Counted from the first letter of the stretch, positions 17,422 through 26,012 are shown. The stretch: DNA of 64,000 nucleotides from Candidatus Zixiibacteriota bacterium (GCA_022571845.1 JACZXB010000002.1:107979-171978), one strand, 5' to 3'. The notes: generated from the sequence alone by a model not told the origin. Translations and numbers: made by a program.

Positions 17422-17453
17422 GTAGGGCACCATGGCCCTTTAGCGGTTCTGCC
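17422..17453 (+). repeat. REP-like GTAG palindrome, copy 5 (diverged)
   Basis: GTAGGGCACCATGGCCCTTT then AGCGGTTCTGCC; the left arm has changed to GGGCACCATGGCCC. It lies 21 bases before the RAYT start codon, in inverted orientation to the copy behind the gene. Confidence 0.7.
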
Positions 17454-17474
17454 ATCATTTGAGATAAGTAAATC

Positions 17475-17933
17475 ATGTCGAAACTAATTAGACATTATTC
17501 GCCGGGGCAAATCTATTTTATAACCTCTGTAACTCATAATAGAGAAAGAATCCTCGTAGAAAATAGTGATATGTTTTGGGCAGGTATAGAAAAAGTAAAA
17601 AAAGACACTTCATTTGAATTGAGTGCCTGGGTGATAATGCCGGACCACTTTCACTTTGTGCTGGATCCGCTGGAGTCAGACTTATCCTCAGTTATGAAGC
17701 GCATTAAGCTGGCATTCGCTTATCGATTCAGAAAATCCAAAGGTCTTTATCGTGGTAAAGTCTGGCAAAGCCGCTTTTGGGATCACATTATTCGTGACGA
17801 TAATGACCTCAGCAGACATTTGGATTATATACACTATAATCCCGTCAAGCATGGCTTAGTGAGTAGCCCATTTGATTGGGAGCTGTCTTCAATTCATGGA
17901 TTTCTGAAGAGGGGACAGTATGAGTCCGATTAG
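17475..17933 (+). CDS. REP-associated tyrosine transposase (RAYT, Y1/IS200-like)
   Basis: A 152-residue single-strand DNA transposase of the Y1 HUH family. Landmarks are the opening YSPGQIYFITSVTHNRER, the HUH metal motif in MPDHFHFVLDP (about residues 56-66), and a C-terminal YIHYNPVKHGLV containing the likely catalytic Tyr (about residue 129), all in RAYT order and length. RAYTs cut at a tetranucleotide beside REP hairpins. Here the gene stands between inverted GTAG palindromes at 17422 and 17997 and within the tRNA-Gly direct repeats. The frame is intact, so it could be active. Confidence 0.93.
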   Translation: MSKLIRHYSPGQIYFITSVTHNRERILVENSDMFWAGIEKVKKDTSFELSAWVIMPDHFHFVLDPLESDLSSVMKRIKLAFAYRFRKSKGLYRGKVWQSRFWDHIIRDDNDLSRHLDYIHYNPVKHGLVSSPFDWELSSIHGFLKRGQYESD

Positions 17934-17996
17934 GGGACTCGTAAAGCTCCAATTTTTGAAGGAAATTTTGGTGAGTAGGTTTTGGTCGTTATTTAT

Positions 17997-18025
17997 GGCA
18001 GAACCACTAAAGGGTTCTGCCCTAC
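17997..18025 (-). repeat. REP-like GTAG palindrome, copy 6
   Basis: GGCAGAACCACTAAAGGG then TTCTGCCCTAC, 63 bases after the RAYT stop and 5 bases before the right tRNA-Gly repeat. With copy 5 it forms an inverted pair around the transposase gene. Confidence 0.85.
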
Positions 18026-18030
18026 GTATT

Positions 18031-18067
18031 CTGTTGGTCGCGAGTTCGAGCCTCGTCTCCCGCTTTT
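18031..18067 (+). repeat. Right copy of 37-bp tRNA-Gly direct repeat (tRNA fragment)
   Basis: Exact copy of 17065-17101: anticodon-stem 3' half, T arm and acceptor 3' strand of tRNA-Gly with its T-run. It lacks the 5' half and cannot make a tRNA. It marks the right end of a 966-bp duplication interval. Confidence 0.85.
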
Positions 18068-18096
18068 ATTTAATGCGCAGAATCGTTGGGTTTACT

Positions 18097-18147
18097 ACCT
18101 TTCGACTCCCTTGAGTACAGGGGACCTTGTTCGCTCAGGGTGACGTG
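18097..18147. repeat. CGACTCCCTTGAGTAC repeat module
   Basis: Resembles the modules near 2588 and 3326 (CTTCGACTCCCTCGAGTACG...). It ends CGCTCAGGGTGACG, 11 bases before the stop codon of the convergent SBBP gene. Confidence 0.6.
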
Positions 18148-18157
18148 GCCATGCTGG

Positions 18158-20539
18158 TCAGCACGGTCCCGGGGGGTCGCCGCCGCGGAATATAAAGTCG
18201 ACCAGGTAAGTCAAATCCAGGATATTGGCTGAGTCACCATCTCCATTAACATCACTCTCTTCGGGACAAGCACCCGGGTCTCCGCTGCCGCGGAATATAA
18301 AGTCGACCATGAAAGTCAAATCAAGAATACTGGCGTCATCACCATCGCCATTTAAATCGCCACGATTGCCGTCACAGCAGGGAGGCGTGAATTTGGTCAC
18401 AAAGGCATCCCAACCAACCTGATCGGTTTGGTATTCTCCCTCGGTAGGGAAATCGATGGAAGTAGTATAGCCGTTAATATAAATATTGCCGAAATTGCCA
18501 ACCGAAATGCTTCTGCCAATGTCGTCACCACTTCCCCCCAGATAAGTGCTGTATACCAGGGCATTGCCTGAAGAATTGAGTTTGGTCACGAAGGCGTCTC
18601 TACCATCTTGATCGGTTTGGAATTCTCCCTCGGTTGGGAAATCGGTGGAAAGAGTCCAGCCCGTAACATAAGCATTGTCGGAAGCGTCCAATGCAATGCC
18701 AAGGGCCTCGTCATTACTACTTCCTCCTAAGTAAGTGCTGTAAACCAAAGCATTGCCGGAAGAATTTAGTTTGGTCACAAAGGCATCGGTCCCACTTTGA
18801 TCGGTTTGGTATTCTCCTTCAGTTGGAAAGTCCGTGGAGAAAGTAAAGCCGGCAATATAGGCATTGCCGTAATCGTCCACCGCGATGCCCCAGCCTATAT
18901 CACTGCTGTCTCCCCCCAAATAAGTGTTGTAAACTAAAGCGTTGCCGGAAGAATTTAGTTTGGTCACAAAGACATCTCCTTCTCCCTGATAGCTTGCCTG
19001 ATATGCACCCACGGTTGGAAAATCGGTGGAAAAAGTATAGCCGGTAATATAGGCATTGCCGGAACCATCCACCGCGATGCCAAAGCTTATATCAAGATCA
19101 CTTCCTCCTACGTAAGTGCTGTAAACCAAGGCATTGCCGGAAAAGTTTAGTTTGGTCACAAAGACATCAAAGTTACCTTGGTGGGTAGCCTGATATGCAC
19201 CCTCAGTTGGGAAATTGGTGGACTGAGTATACCCGGTAACAAAGGTATTGCCGGAAATATCCACCACGATGCCCCAGCCTACATCACTGCCATCCCCCCC
19301 CAGATAAGTGCTGTAAACCAAAGCATTGCCGGAAGAATTTAGTTTGGTCACAAAGACATCCCAGACACCTTGAAAGGTTTGGTATGCTCCCTCGGTTGGG
19401 AAATTGGTGGAATTAGTATTGCCGGTAATATAAGCATTGCCGGAACCGTCCACAGCGATTCCATTACCAGCATCATAACCATTTCCCCCCAAGTAGGTGC
19501 TGTAGACCAAAGCATTGCCGGAAGAATTTAGTTTGGTCACAAAGACATCCCTGCCACCCTGATCGGTTTGGTATTCTCCCTCGGTTGGAAAGTCGGTGGA
19601 AACAGTTTTACCGGTAATATAAGCATTGCCGGAATCGTCTGTTGCGATCCTTGTGTTTGTCTCATCACCACTTCCCCCCAGGTAAGTGCTGTAAGATAAC
19701 AGAGGGTCGATTACCAGAGGTAGAGCCGGATTGTAGCTGCTAAGTTCAAACCCAAATGAATTATCACCCATCATTTTGTATTCACCTTCAACAACAATAC
19801 GGGAGTTATTTTCTATCTGATATATAACCGGGCGTTGTTCAATTACTTCACCCCATTTAGTTGTAACTATTAGCTCTCCACTTCCATTAATTGAGATTGA
19901 TTCTGCCCCCTCATAATGTATCCTTATTTGGGAATAGTCAGCGCCGGGGGAGACTATAAAATCATACTCCATCTGCCTGCCGTTGCCATAATACTTCAAG
20001 TTTATACCGTCATATATTTCTTCGTACAATACGGCAGAGAAATTAGGAACATCGGTATGCCATTCATTTGGGTCATTGCCGATGAAGTAGTTGCATTTGT
20101 AGTCCATCATATCAACACCAATCATTCGCGGATTTGGATTGGCTCCCACAAATGTCGCTTTGATCATCATAGTTTCGACAGACTTTGGTTCTCTATCAAA
20201 AATATCATCAACAGGCATGCCATATCTCTTATCTACAATAGAGATTGGTTTGTTATCCTCTGATTCAATAGTTCTCGTAAACTGATAATAGGCGCCGTCG
20301 GATGCAAACCACATGGTGGCTCCGTTAGCATTAGCCCTAAAAAGAACTTGATCGTCCCATTGGCCCTGATTTGCAGTAAAAGCCAGCGGCATGGAGGTGA
20401 TATTTCTGGTTATTTGGACGTTGGACAGATTATCTTTTACGATTGATTCTTTTGAGGAAGCTATTTGTGCTGTTAAAGACACCAAAACAGCAAGAAAGAT
20501 AGTAATTAGGTGCCAAAGTTGTGGATTACCTTTAAGCAT
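18158..20539 (-). CDS. Secreted SBBP-repeat protein with C-terminal dockerin-like domain
   Basis: A 793-residue exported protein. I move the start to the ATG at 20539 (AGGAAG Shine-Dalgarno); the ORF-track start is an upstream TTG. After a signal peptide comes an all-beta N-terminal domain (about residues 45-270) with LAFTANQGQWDDQVLFRANA, then seven SBBP repeats of about 63 residues (YSTYLGGSG...GNAYITG...DFPTEG.YQ...D.FVTKLNSSGNALV), probably a propeller. The end has two EF-hand-like dockerin segments (DLNGDGDDASILDLTFMVDF, DVNGDGDSANILDLTYLVDF) and stops in GDPPGPC. Likely cell-surface; ligand unknown. Confidence 0.9.
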   Translation of the reverse strand: MLKGNPQLWHLITIFLAVLVSLTAQIASSKESIVKDNLSNVQITRNITSMPLAFTANQGQWDDQVLFRANANGATMWFASDGAYYQFTRTIESEDNKPISIVDKRYGMPVDDIFDREPKSVETMMIKATFVGANPNPRMIGVDMMDYKCNYFIGNDPNEWHTDVPNFSAVLYEEIYDGINLKYYGNGRQMEYDFIVSPGADYSQIRIHYEGAESISINGSGELIVTTKWGEVIEQRPVIYQIENNSRIVVEGEYKMMGDNSFGFELSSYNPALPLVIDPLLSYSTYLGGSGDETNTRIATDDSGNAYITGKTVSTDFPTEGEYQTDQGGRDVFVTKLNSSGNALVYSTYLGGNGYDAGNGIAVDGSGNAYITGNTNSTNFPTEGAYQTFQGVWDVFVTKLNSSGNALVYSTYLGGDGSDVGWGIVVDISGNTFVTGYTQSTNFPTEGAYQATHQGNFDVFVTKLNFSGNALVYSTYVGGSDLDISFGIAVDGSGNAYITGYTFSTDFPTVGAYQASYQGEGDVFVTKLNSSGNALVYNTYLGGDSSDIGWGIAVDDYGNAYIAGFTFSTDFPTEGEYQTDQSGTDAFVTKLNSSGNALVYSTYLGGSSNDEALGIALDASDNAYVTGWTLSTDFPTEGEFQTDQDGRDAFVTKLNSSGNALVYSTYLGGSGDDIGRSISVGNFGNIYINGYTTSIDFPTEGEYQTDQVGWDAFVTKFTPPCCDGNRGDLNGDGDDASILDLTFMVDFIFRGSGDPGACPEESDVNGDGDSANILDLTYLVDFIFRGGDPPGPC

Positions 20540-20650
20540 AAATCTTCCTTTCAATTAAGAAAGTTTATAGTGTACTTAATGTCTAAAACTATCATATTAA
20601 GATAGATATTACGGCAAATTAAACAAGTATTTTTCTCCTAACTCTATTTG

Positions 20651-20764
20651 AGAGTGGACGGTATGGGTCCGATTGGGGGACTCGTAAAGCTCCAATTATT
20701 GGGGGAGATTTTGGTGAGTAGGTTTTGGTTTTTGGCAGAACCACTAAAGGGCAAAGTGCCCTAC
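20651..20764 (+). pseudogene. Remnant of a second RAYT copy: 3' end plus downstream REP
   Basis: This stretch aligns with 17911-18025 at roughly 85% by eye. It covers the last few codons of the RAYT (GGACGGTATGGGTCCGATT against GGACAGTATGAGTCCGATT), the shared GGGGACTCGTAAAGCTCCAA flank, and the trailing palindrome. The original TAG stop is TGG here. The body of the gene is gone. It shows that the transposase gene moved or was duplicated with its 3' flank. Confidence 0.75.
20734..20764 (-). repeat. REP-like GTAG palindrome, copy 7 (diverged)
   Basis: GGCAGAACCACTAAAGGGC then AAAGTGCCCTAC; the right arm has changed from TTCTGCC to AAGTGCC. It retains the terminal CTAC and is the 3' boundary of the RAYT remnant. 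Confidence 0.7.
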
Positions 20765-20961
20765 GAAATGCTTCCACTAAATGTTCCCATGTCACAATTA
20801 AGTCATTGTGAGGCAGGTGGTTAATATCCATCTTGAATTTTTCTACTGTGCAAAAAAAACACAAATTGTGCTAAATTTGAACAGATTTTTGCCGAAATAA
20901 GAAAATGGCAACGAATACCCGGTTTTTTGATATTAAAATAGTGAATCTATAGAAAATGCGC

Positions 20962-20989
20962 TTGACAAAATCTTGTAAATTGTTATACC
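20962..20989 (+). promoter_or_regulatory. Sigma70-type promoter of tRNA-Thr/tuf operon
   Basis: A perfect -35 TTGACA (20962-20967), 16-base spacer, then TATACC preceded by an extended -10 TG (TGTTATACC). It lies about 50 bases before tRNA-Thr and is the only strong promoter seen ahead of the ribosomal-protein superoperon. Confidence 0.75.
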
Positions 20990-21038
20990 TTGCCATCTTG
21001 CCTGTAAAACGGCATTTTTTTTGGCTGAAGAAATTTCA

Positions 21039-21111
21039 GCCCAGATAGCTCAGTTGGTAGAGCACATCCTTGGTAAGGATGAGGTCACCAGTTCAATCCT
21101 GGTTCTGGGCT
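21039..21111 (+). tRNA. tRNA-Thr (anticodon GGT)
   Basis: Acceptor GCCCAGA pairs with TCTGGGC; anticodon stem CATCC/GGATG surrounds loop TTGGTAA; the T arm is CCAGTTCAATCCTGG. CCA is not encoded. It is 49 bases before tuf and appears to share its promoter, as tRNA-Thr does at tufB loci of other bacteria. Confidence 0.95.
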
Positions 21112-21160
21112 TGTTTAAATTTTGAAGTTAAGTTGGTAAAACGAAAGGAATATAGCTGCT

Positions 21161-22375
21161 ATGGCCAAGGCGAAATTTGAGCGCACGAAACTGCATGTAA
21201 ATGTTGGTACAATCGGTCATGTTGATCACGGAAAGACAACTTTGACTGCGGCGATGACCATGTATTTGTCTCGCAAGAGCGGTAACACAGAGGTCCGTTC
21301 GTTCGACTCTATCGATAACGCTCCTGAAGAACGTGAACGGGGCATAACCATTGCCACCTCTCACGTAGAATATGAGTCAGAGAATCGTCACTATGCCCAC
21401 GTCGACTGTCCCGGTCACGCGGACTATGTCAAGAACATGATAACCGGAGCGGCTCAGATGGATGGAGCGGTTCTGGTGGTGTCGGCTTCCGATGGTCCTA
21501 TGCCCCAGACGCGCGAGCATATTCTTTTAGCTCGTCAGGTTGGTGTTCCTTATATCATAGTTTATATGAACAAGGTCGACCAGGTAGACGACCCGGAGCT
21601 TTTGGATTTAGTCGAGCTTGAGGTCAGAGAGCTTTTAAGCAGCTATGATTTTCCGGGAGATGATATACCTGTTATTCGGGGTTCGGCCTTGCAGGCCATG
21701 ACGGCCGGTTTGGATGAATCCAAGAGTCTGGATGATCCGGCTTTCAAATCGATAGATGAGTTGATATCTGCTTTAGATAATTATATCCCTGAGCCTAAGC
21801 GTGAGATTGACAAGCCATTTTTGATGCCGATTGAGGATGTTTTTTCGATAACTGGTCGCGGCACAGTGGGAACAGGTCGAATTGATCGCGGCATTATCAA
21901 GGTCGGCGAAGAGGTCGAAGTAGTCGGTATCAAAGACACCACCAAGACAGTAGTCACCGGCGTAGAGATGTTTCGTAAGCTTCTTGATGAGGGTCGTGCC
22001 GGTGATAATGTTGGTCTTCTTTTAAGGGGCGTCAATCGCGAAGATATAGAGCGCGGTATGGTATTAGCCGAGCCGGGTTCTATAAAGCCTCACACCAAGT
22101 TTAAGGCGGAAGTATATATATTGACCAAAGAAGAGGGTGGCCGTCACACGCCTTTTTTCACCGGTTATCGTCCCCAGTTTTATTTCAGGACAACCGACGT
22201 GACTGGCATAGCCCAGCTTCCCAGCGGAGTCGAGATGGTCATGCCGGGTGATAATGTAACCATGGATGTCGAGTTGATAATGCCCATAGCTATCGAGAAA
22301 GAGCTTCGTTTTGCCATACGTGAAGGCGGCAAGACCGTCGGCGCCGGCGTTGTCAGTGAAGTGATTGAAGGATAA
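21161..22375 (+). CDS. tuf: Elongation factor Tu
   Basis: EF-Tu carries aminoacyl-tRNA to the ribosome. The GTPase domain shows [13 protein letters not shown] (P-loop), the switch region [22 protein letters not shown], and a divergent NKxD (MNKVDQVDD). Domains 2 and 3 follow with [13 protein letters not shown] and FRTTDVTG. At 404 residues it is slightly longer than E. coli's 394. It heads the S10 cluster directly, with no rpsL, rpsG or fusA before it, and rpsJ follows 12 bases later. Confidence 0.98.
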   Translation: MAKAKFERTKLHVNVGTIGHVDHGKTTLTAAMTMYLSRKSGNTEVRSFDSIDNAPEERERGITIATSHVEYESENRHYAHVDCPGHADYVKNMITGAAQMDGAVLVVSASDGPMPQTREHILLARQVGVPYIIVYMNKVDQVDDPELLDLVELEVRELLSSYDFPGDDIPVIRGSALQAMTAGLDESKSLDDPAFKSIDELISALDNYIPEPKREIDKPFLMPIEDVFSITGRGTVGTGRIDRGIIKVGEEVEVVGIKDTTKTVVTGVEMFRKLLDEGRAGDNVGLLLRGVNREDIERGMVLAEPGSIKPHTKFKAEVYILTKEEGGRHTPFFTGYRPQFYFRTTDVTGIAQLPSGVEMVMPGDNVTMDVELIMPIAIEKELRFAIREGGKTVGAGVVSEVIEG

Positions 22376-22387
22376 GTAGAAAGAACA

Positions 22388-22696
22388 ATGGAAGCACAAA
22401 AGATAAGAATCAGGCTGAAAGCATACGATCATTACGCTTTAGACCGTTCGACAAAAGAGATAACTGACACGGTGCTGCGTACTGGTGCGCGTATTATCGG
22501 ACCTGTGCCGCTTCCGACCAAGCGCACGGTTTATACTGTGTTGCGCTCTCCGCACGTAGACAAGAAGTCGCGTGAACAATTTGAAACCAGAATACATAAG
22601 AGATTAATTGATATTTACGAATCGACCCCGGCCACAGTTGACGCTTTGATGAAGCTCGATTTGCCGGCTGGTGTGGACGTCGAAATAAAAACCTGA
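22388..22696 (+). CDS. rpsJ: 30S ribosomal protein S10 (uS10)
   Basis: A 102-residue uS10 with [21 protein letters not shown] at the N-terminus and [29 protein letters not shown] in the middle, the loop that enters the head of the small subunit. The protein also serves as NusE in antitermination complexes. It is the first gene of the S10 block. Confidence 0.98.
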   Translation: MEAQKIRIRLKAYDHYALDRSTKEITDTVLRTGARIIGPVPLPTKRTVYTVLRSPHVDKKSREQFETRIHKRLIDIYESTPATVDALMKLDLPAGVDVEIKT

Positions 22697-22707
22697 TAGA
22701 TGATCTG

Positions 22708-23334
22708 ATGAAAGAAATTCTAGGAAAAAAACTTGGAATGACCCGGGTCTTCCGCGATAACGGCGAGGCTGTGCCGGTTACCGTGATAGAAGCGGGGCCA
22801 TGCTATGTCGTTCAGGTCAAAACAAAAGAAAAAGACGGCTACCAAGCTTATCAGGTAGGCTTTGGGTCGCAAAAAGAAAGTCGCTTCAACAAGCCTTCAA
22901 AAAAGAGATTTGAAAACGCCAACGTAAAACCAACCCGCTATCTTCGGGAAATTAAGTTCGACGAAAGTGAACTCGAAGCCGGCGCTGAAATAAAGGCTGA
23001 TATTTTCAAAGAAGGCGAGAGGGTTGATGTAACCGGCATCTCGCGGGGACTCGGTTTTTCAGGTACTATGAAGCGACATCATTTTTCCGGCGGAGATAAG
23101 ACACACGGTCAATCTGACCGCTGGCGGGCGCCCGGTTCTATCGGACAGTCATCAGATCCCTCGAGAGTATTCAAGGGCATGAAGATGTCCGGCAGGATGG
23201 GAAAAGATAAAGTAACCGTTTTGAACTTAGAAGTAGTGCGAGTCGTACCGGATGAAAATCTGATTCTTGTAAAGGGCCCTGTTCCCGGTTTTAATGGTTC
23301 GCTGGTAAAAATTCGAAACTCGAATAGAAGATAA
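22708..23334 (+). CDS. rplC: 50S ribosomal protein L3 (uL3)
   Basis: A 208-residue uL3 that begins LGKKLGMTRVFRDNGEAVPV and carries the tip region FSGTMKRHHFSGGDKTHGQS followed by RAPGSIGQSSDPSRVFKGMKMSGRMG. Its long loop reaches toward the peptidyl transferase centre. Normal length, in canonical position. Confidence 0.98.
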   Translation: MKEILGKKLGMTRVFRDNGEAVPVTVIEAGPCYVVQVKTKEKDGYQAYQVGFGSQKESRFNKPSKKRFENANVKPTRYLREIKFDESELEAGAEIKADIFKEGERVDVTGISRGLGFSGTMKRHHFSGGDKTHGQSDRWRAPGSIGQSSDPSRVFKGMKMSGRMGKDKVTVLNLEVVRVVPDENLILVKGPVPGFNGSLVKIRNSNRR

Positions 23335-23340
23335 AGTCAG

Positions 23341-23964
23341 ATGATAGTTAAGGTTTACAATCAGGATGGCAAAGAGGTCGGCAAGGTAACTCTCAAGCCG
23401 GAAGTTTTTGGCGTTGAGCCAAACCCGTCGCTGGTCCATCAGTATGTGGTCAATTATCTGGCTCGCCAAAGACAGGGTACGGCCAAGACCAAACAGCGCA
23501 GCGAAGTTCGCGGCGGCGGCAGAAAGCCTTATCGCCAGAAAGGCACAGGGCGCGCCCGGGCAGGTACTATCCGTTCACCTCTTTGGAGAGGTGGCGGTAC
23601 TGTTTTCGGCCCTCAGCCAAGGTCATATGGTTCTAAGCTGCCTAAGAAGATGAAGAGAAAAGTATTTCAGTCAATATTTTCCGATAAGGCTCAGAGTAAG
23701 TCAATTAAGGTGCTGGATAAAATTTTATTCGATGAGCCTAAAACCAGGGCTATGGTGAACATGCTGGCCAATTTGGGATTGGAAAATAAGAAGTGTCTGG
23801 TGCTCGATGAAGGCAAAAACGATAACCTGGTCATGTCCTGTCAAAATCTTCAGCGTACCAAGTATACGCGCGCTTCACTGGCCAATGGCTACGATCTGAT
23901 CAATGCAGAGGTTCTGGTAATGACCAAAGCCGGCCTTGACAAGGTTCAGGAGGTGTTCGTATGA
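23341..23964 (+). CDS. rplD: 50S ribosomal protein L4 (uL4)
   Basis: A 207-residue uL4. The extended loop that lines the exit tunnel is visible as KQRSEVRGGGRKPYRQKGTGRARAG, followed by RSPLWRGGGTVFGP. In enterobacteria L4 regulates its own operon; no matching leader structure is evident here because rpsJ is only 12 bases from tuf. The stop overlaps the rplW start (ATGA). Confidence 0.97.
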   Translation: MIVKVYNQDGKEVGKVTLKPEVFGVEPNPSLVHQYVVNYLARQRQGTAKTKQRSEVRGGGRKPYRQKGTGRARAGTIRSPLWRGGGTVFGPQPRSYGSKLPKKMKRKVFQSIFSDKAQSKSIKVLDKILFDEPKTRAMVNMLANLGLENKKCLVLDEGKNDNLVMSCQNLQRTKYTRASLANGYDLINAEVLVMTKAGLDKVQEVFV

Positions 23965-24254
23965 GCCACGATTCACGCCAGCTGATTTATTCTCATATTG
24001 CTACAGAGCGCACGACTGATTTACGCACTAAGAACAATGAATACGTATTCAGGGTTGCTAAAAAGGCAAATAAACACGTAATCAAAAAAGCAGTTGAAAA
24101 CGCCTTCAAGGTCAAAGTTGTAAATGTCCGCACATTGGTGGTCCCCGGGAAAACTCGCAGAGTCGGGCGGCATCCTGAGGGCAAAACTGTAAGCTGGAAA
24201 AAAGCATTTGTCAGGCTTAAAGACGGCGAAGTAATTTCGATATTTGAGACTTAA
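23961..24254 (+). CDS. rplW: 50S ribosomal protein L23 (uL23)
   Basis: A 97-residue uL23 near the tunnel exit, the docking site for trigger factor and SRP. It contains TERTTDLRTKNNEYVFRVAKKANKHVIKKAVE and the VVNVRTLVVPGKTRRVGR segment. It overlaps rplD by 4 bases. Confidence 0.96.
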   Translation: MSHDSRQLIYSHIATERTTDLRTKNNEYVFRVAKKANKHVIKKAVENAFKVKVVNVRTLVVPGKTRRVGRHPEGKTVSWKKAFVRLKDGEVISIFET

Positions 24255-24275
24255 TGATTAGGGCAGATATATAAG

Positions 24276-25109
24276 ATGGCTATAAAAAAGTTTAGACCGG
24301 TTACACCGTCGCTCAGGTTCAGGACTGTTCCTGTATTTGATGACGAAATTACGTCGAGCGTGCCGGAAAAGTCTTTGATGAGGCCGCTGAAGAAATCAGG
24401 TGGCCGCAACAACAAAGGTCGCATTACAGCCTATTGCAGAGGCGGCGGACACAAGCGCCGCTACCGCCTAATCGACTTTAAGAGGAATAAGTTTGATGTC
24501 CCGGCCAGGGTAGCTTCAATAGAATACGATCCGAATCGTTCGGCCCGAATCGCGCTGCTTCATTATCTTGACGGCGAAAAAAGATATATTGTTGCTCCGG
24601 CTAATCTCAAGGTAGATACTATGGTTGTCTCGGGCGAAAATGTTGACAACAAAATTGGCAACGCCACCAGGTTGCAGCATATGCCGCTGGGAACAATCTG
24701 TCACAATATTGAATTGCGTCCGGGCAAAGGCGCTCAGATGGCCCGCTCGGCCGGCTCATTTGTTCAACTGGTGGCTCGTGAAGGAAACAAAACGACACTG
24801 AAAATGCCTTCCGGTGAAGTTCGTATAGTGCCCACTTCCTGCTTTGCAACTTATGGTCAGGTTTCGAATCTGTTTCATAAAAATGTCACCTGGGGCAAAG
24901 CCGGCGCCTCACGCTGGAGAGGCAGAAGGCCGTCAGTCAGAGGTGTGGCCATGAACCCGGTTGACCATCCTATGGGTGGCGGCGAAGGCCGTAGCTCCGG
25001 CGGACGTCATCCTTGCACACCCTGGGGTAAACCGACCAAGGGCTACAAGACCAGAAGTAAAAGAAAATCACTGGCCCATTTAGTGGAAGATCGCAGAGCG
25101 AAAAAATAG
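24276..25109 (+). CDS. rplB: 50S ribosomal protein L2 (uL2)
   Basis: A 277-residue uL2, needed for subunit joining. Landmarks are [43 protein letters not shown], and the C-terminal [23 protein letters not shown] with the catalytic-loop His, ending in the basic [19 protein letters not shown]. Normal length. Confidence 0.98.
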   Translation: MAIKKFRPVTPSLRFRTVPVFDDEITSSVPEKSLMRPLKKSGGRNNKGRITAYCRGGGHKRRYRLIDFKRNKFDVPARVASIEYDPNRSARIALLHYLDGEKRYIVAPANLKVDTMVVSGENVDNKIGNATRLQHMPLGTICHNIELRPGKGAQMARSAGSFVQLVAREGNKTTLKMPSGEVRIVPTSCFATYGQVSNLFHKNVTWGKAGASRWRGRRPSVRGVAMNPVDHPMGGGEGRSSGGRHPCTPWGKPTKGYKTRSKRKSLAHLVEDRRAKK

Positions 25110-25125
25110 GGAGTAGACTGAACTA

Positions 25126-25425
25126 ATGCCACGTTCATTAAAAAAAGGACCGTATGTAGACGAGAAGCTTCAGAAAAAAGTTGAGGCTCTTAACGAATCA
25201 AATGAAAAGAAAGTCATCAAGACCTGGTCGCGACGCTCAACCGTCCTGCCGGAATTTGTGGGGCATACCTTTGCAGTTCACAACGGCAAGAAATTTGTGC
25301 CGATTTTTGTCACAGAAAATATGGTTGGACATAAACTTGGTGAATTTTCTCCCACCAGAACATTTCGCGGCCACGCCGGCAAATTGACCGAACGCGGATC
25401 TGCTATAAAGAGAAGTGCAGGATAA
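25126..25425 (+). CDS. rpsS: 30S ribosomal protein S19 (uS19)
   Basis: A 99-residue uS19 that begins [20 protein letters not shown] and contains [24 protein letters not shown] and [17 protein letters not shown]. It sits at the head of the small subunit near the subunit interface. Standard length and place between rplB and rplV. Confidence 0.98.
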   Translation: MPRSLKKGPYVDEKLQKKVEALNESNEKKVIKTWSRRSTVLPEFVGHTFAVHNGKKFVPIFVTENMVGHKLGEFSPTRTFRGHAGKLTERGSAIKRSAG

Positions 25426-25433
25426 GAAAAGCT

Positions 25434-25994
25434 ATGTTAGTGCGCTCAACAGCAAAATTGAAATATGTCAGCATCCCGCCGCGCAAAATGCGCTTGGTTG
25501 GCGACATGGTAAAAGGACTTCCGGTTGAAGAAGCGCTTAACGTGCTTAACTTTACTCCCCGTATCGCGGCCAGGCATATCGCTAAAACTGTCAAGTCCGC
25601 CGCCGCCAATGCTCTGTCGATTCAGGGGACTGACCATCTGAAACCGGAAGACTTAGTGGTGAAAAATGTGATAGTAGATTCGGCCCCTACTGCCAAGAGA
25701 TTGAGATTTCAATCAATGGGACGTATCTACAGAATCAGAAAACGTTTCTGCCACCTGACGATACATCTCGAAGGTGAAGCAGACATAACTACCCAGCCAG
25801 CAGCAAAGTCGGCCAAGGCAGGCAAGTCCGCCGAAGCTGACAAAAAAGCTGCTGCAGTAAAGAAATCGAAAAAAGTCGGTGCTAAGAAAGCGGTCAAGGC
25901 AAGACGTCAAAAATCCAAAGCGCCGGCAGTTAAGGCTAGAACTACCGCAGCCAAAAGAACAACAACAAAGGCTGTCAAAAAAGGTAATAAGTAA
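25434..25994 (+). CDS. rplV: 50S ribosomal protein L22 (uL22) with basic C-terminal extension
   Basis: The first 110 or so residues are ordinary uL22 (PPRKMRLVGDMVKGLPVEEAL, and the tunnel hairpin SMGRIYRIRKRFCHLTIHLE). A tail of about 70 residues rich in Lys, Ala and Ser follows (KSAKAGKSAEADKKAAAVKK and onward), giving 186 residues instead of about 110-120. The tail resembles histone-H1-like or AlgP-like low-complexity sequence and probably sits on the ribosome surface near the tunnel exit. The core is certain; the role of the tail is unknown. Confidence 0.95.
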   Translation: MLVRSTAKLKYVSIPPRKMRLVGDMVKGLPVEEALNVLNFTPRIAARHIAKTVKSAAANALSIQGTDHLKPEDLVVKNVIVDSAPTAKRLRFQSMGRIYRIRKRFCHLTIHLEGEADITTQPAAKSAKAGKSAEADKKAAAVKKSKKVGAKKAVKARRQKSKAPAVKARTTAAKRTTTKAVKKGNK

Positions 25995-26012
25995 GAGGTT
26001 AGGAATTTAGTT

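Larger units (their letters stand above)
20540..20961. other. Intergenic region with RAYT remnant
   Basis: Between the SBBP start and the tRNA-Thr promoter I see a degraded copy of the RAYT 3' end (20651-20764), no intact gene, and AT-rich sequence after 20800. The minus-strand ORF at 20619-20864 is read through the remnant and has no family features. Confidence 0.6.

Noticed and set aside
18370-19700. Regularly spaced repeats resembling a CRISPR array
   Set aside because: The periodicity is 189-192 bp, in frame, and encodes SBBP repeats; no short repeats with unique spacers or cas genes are seen anywhere in the window.
20619-20864. 81-residue minus-strand ORF
   Set aside because: It is read antisense through the RAYT remnant and palindrome copy 7.
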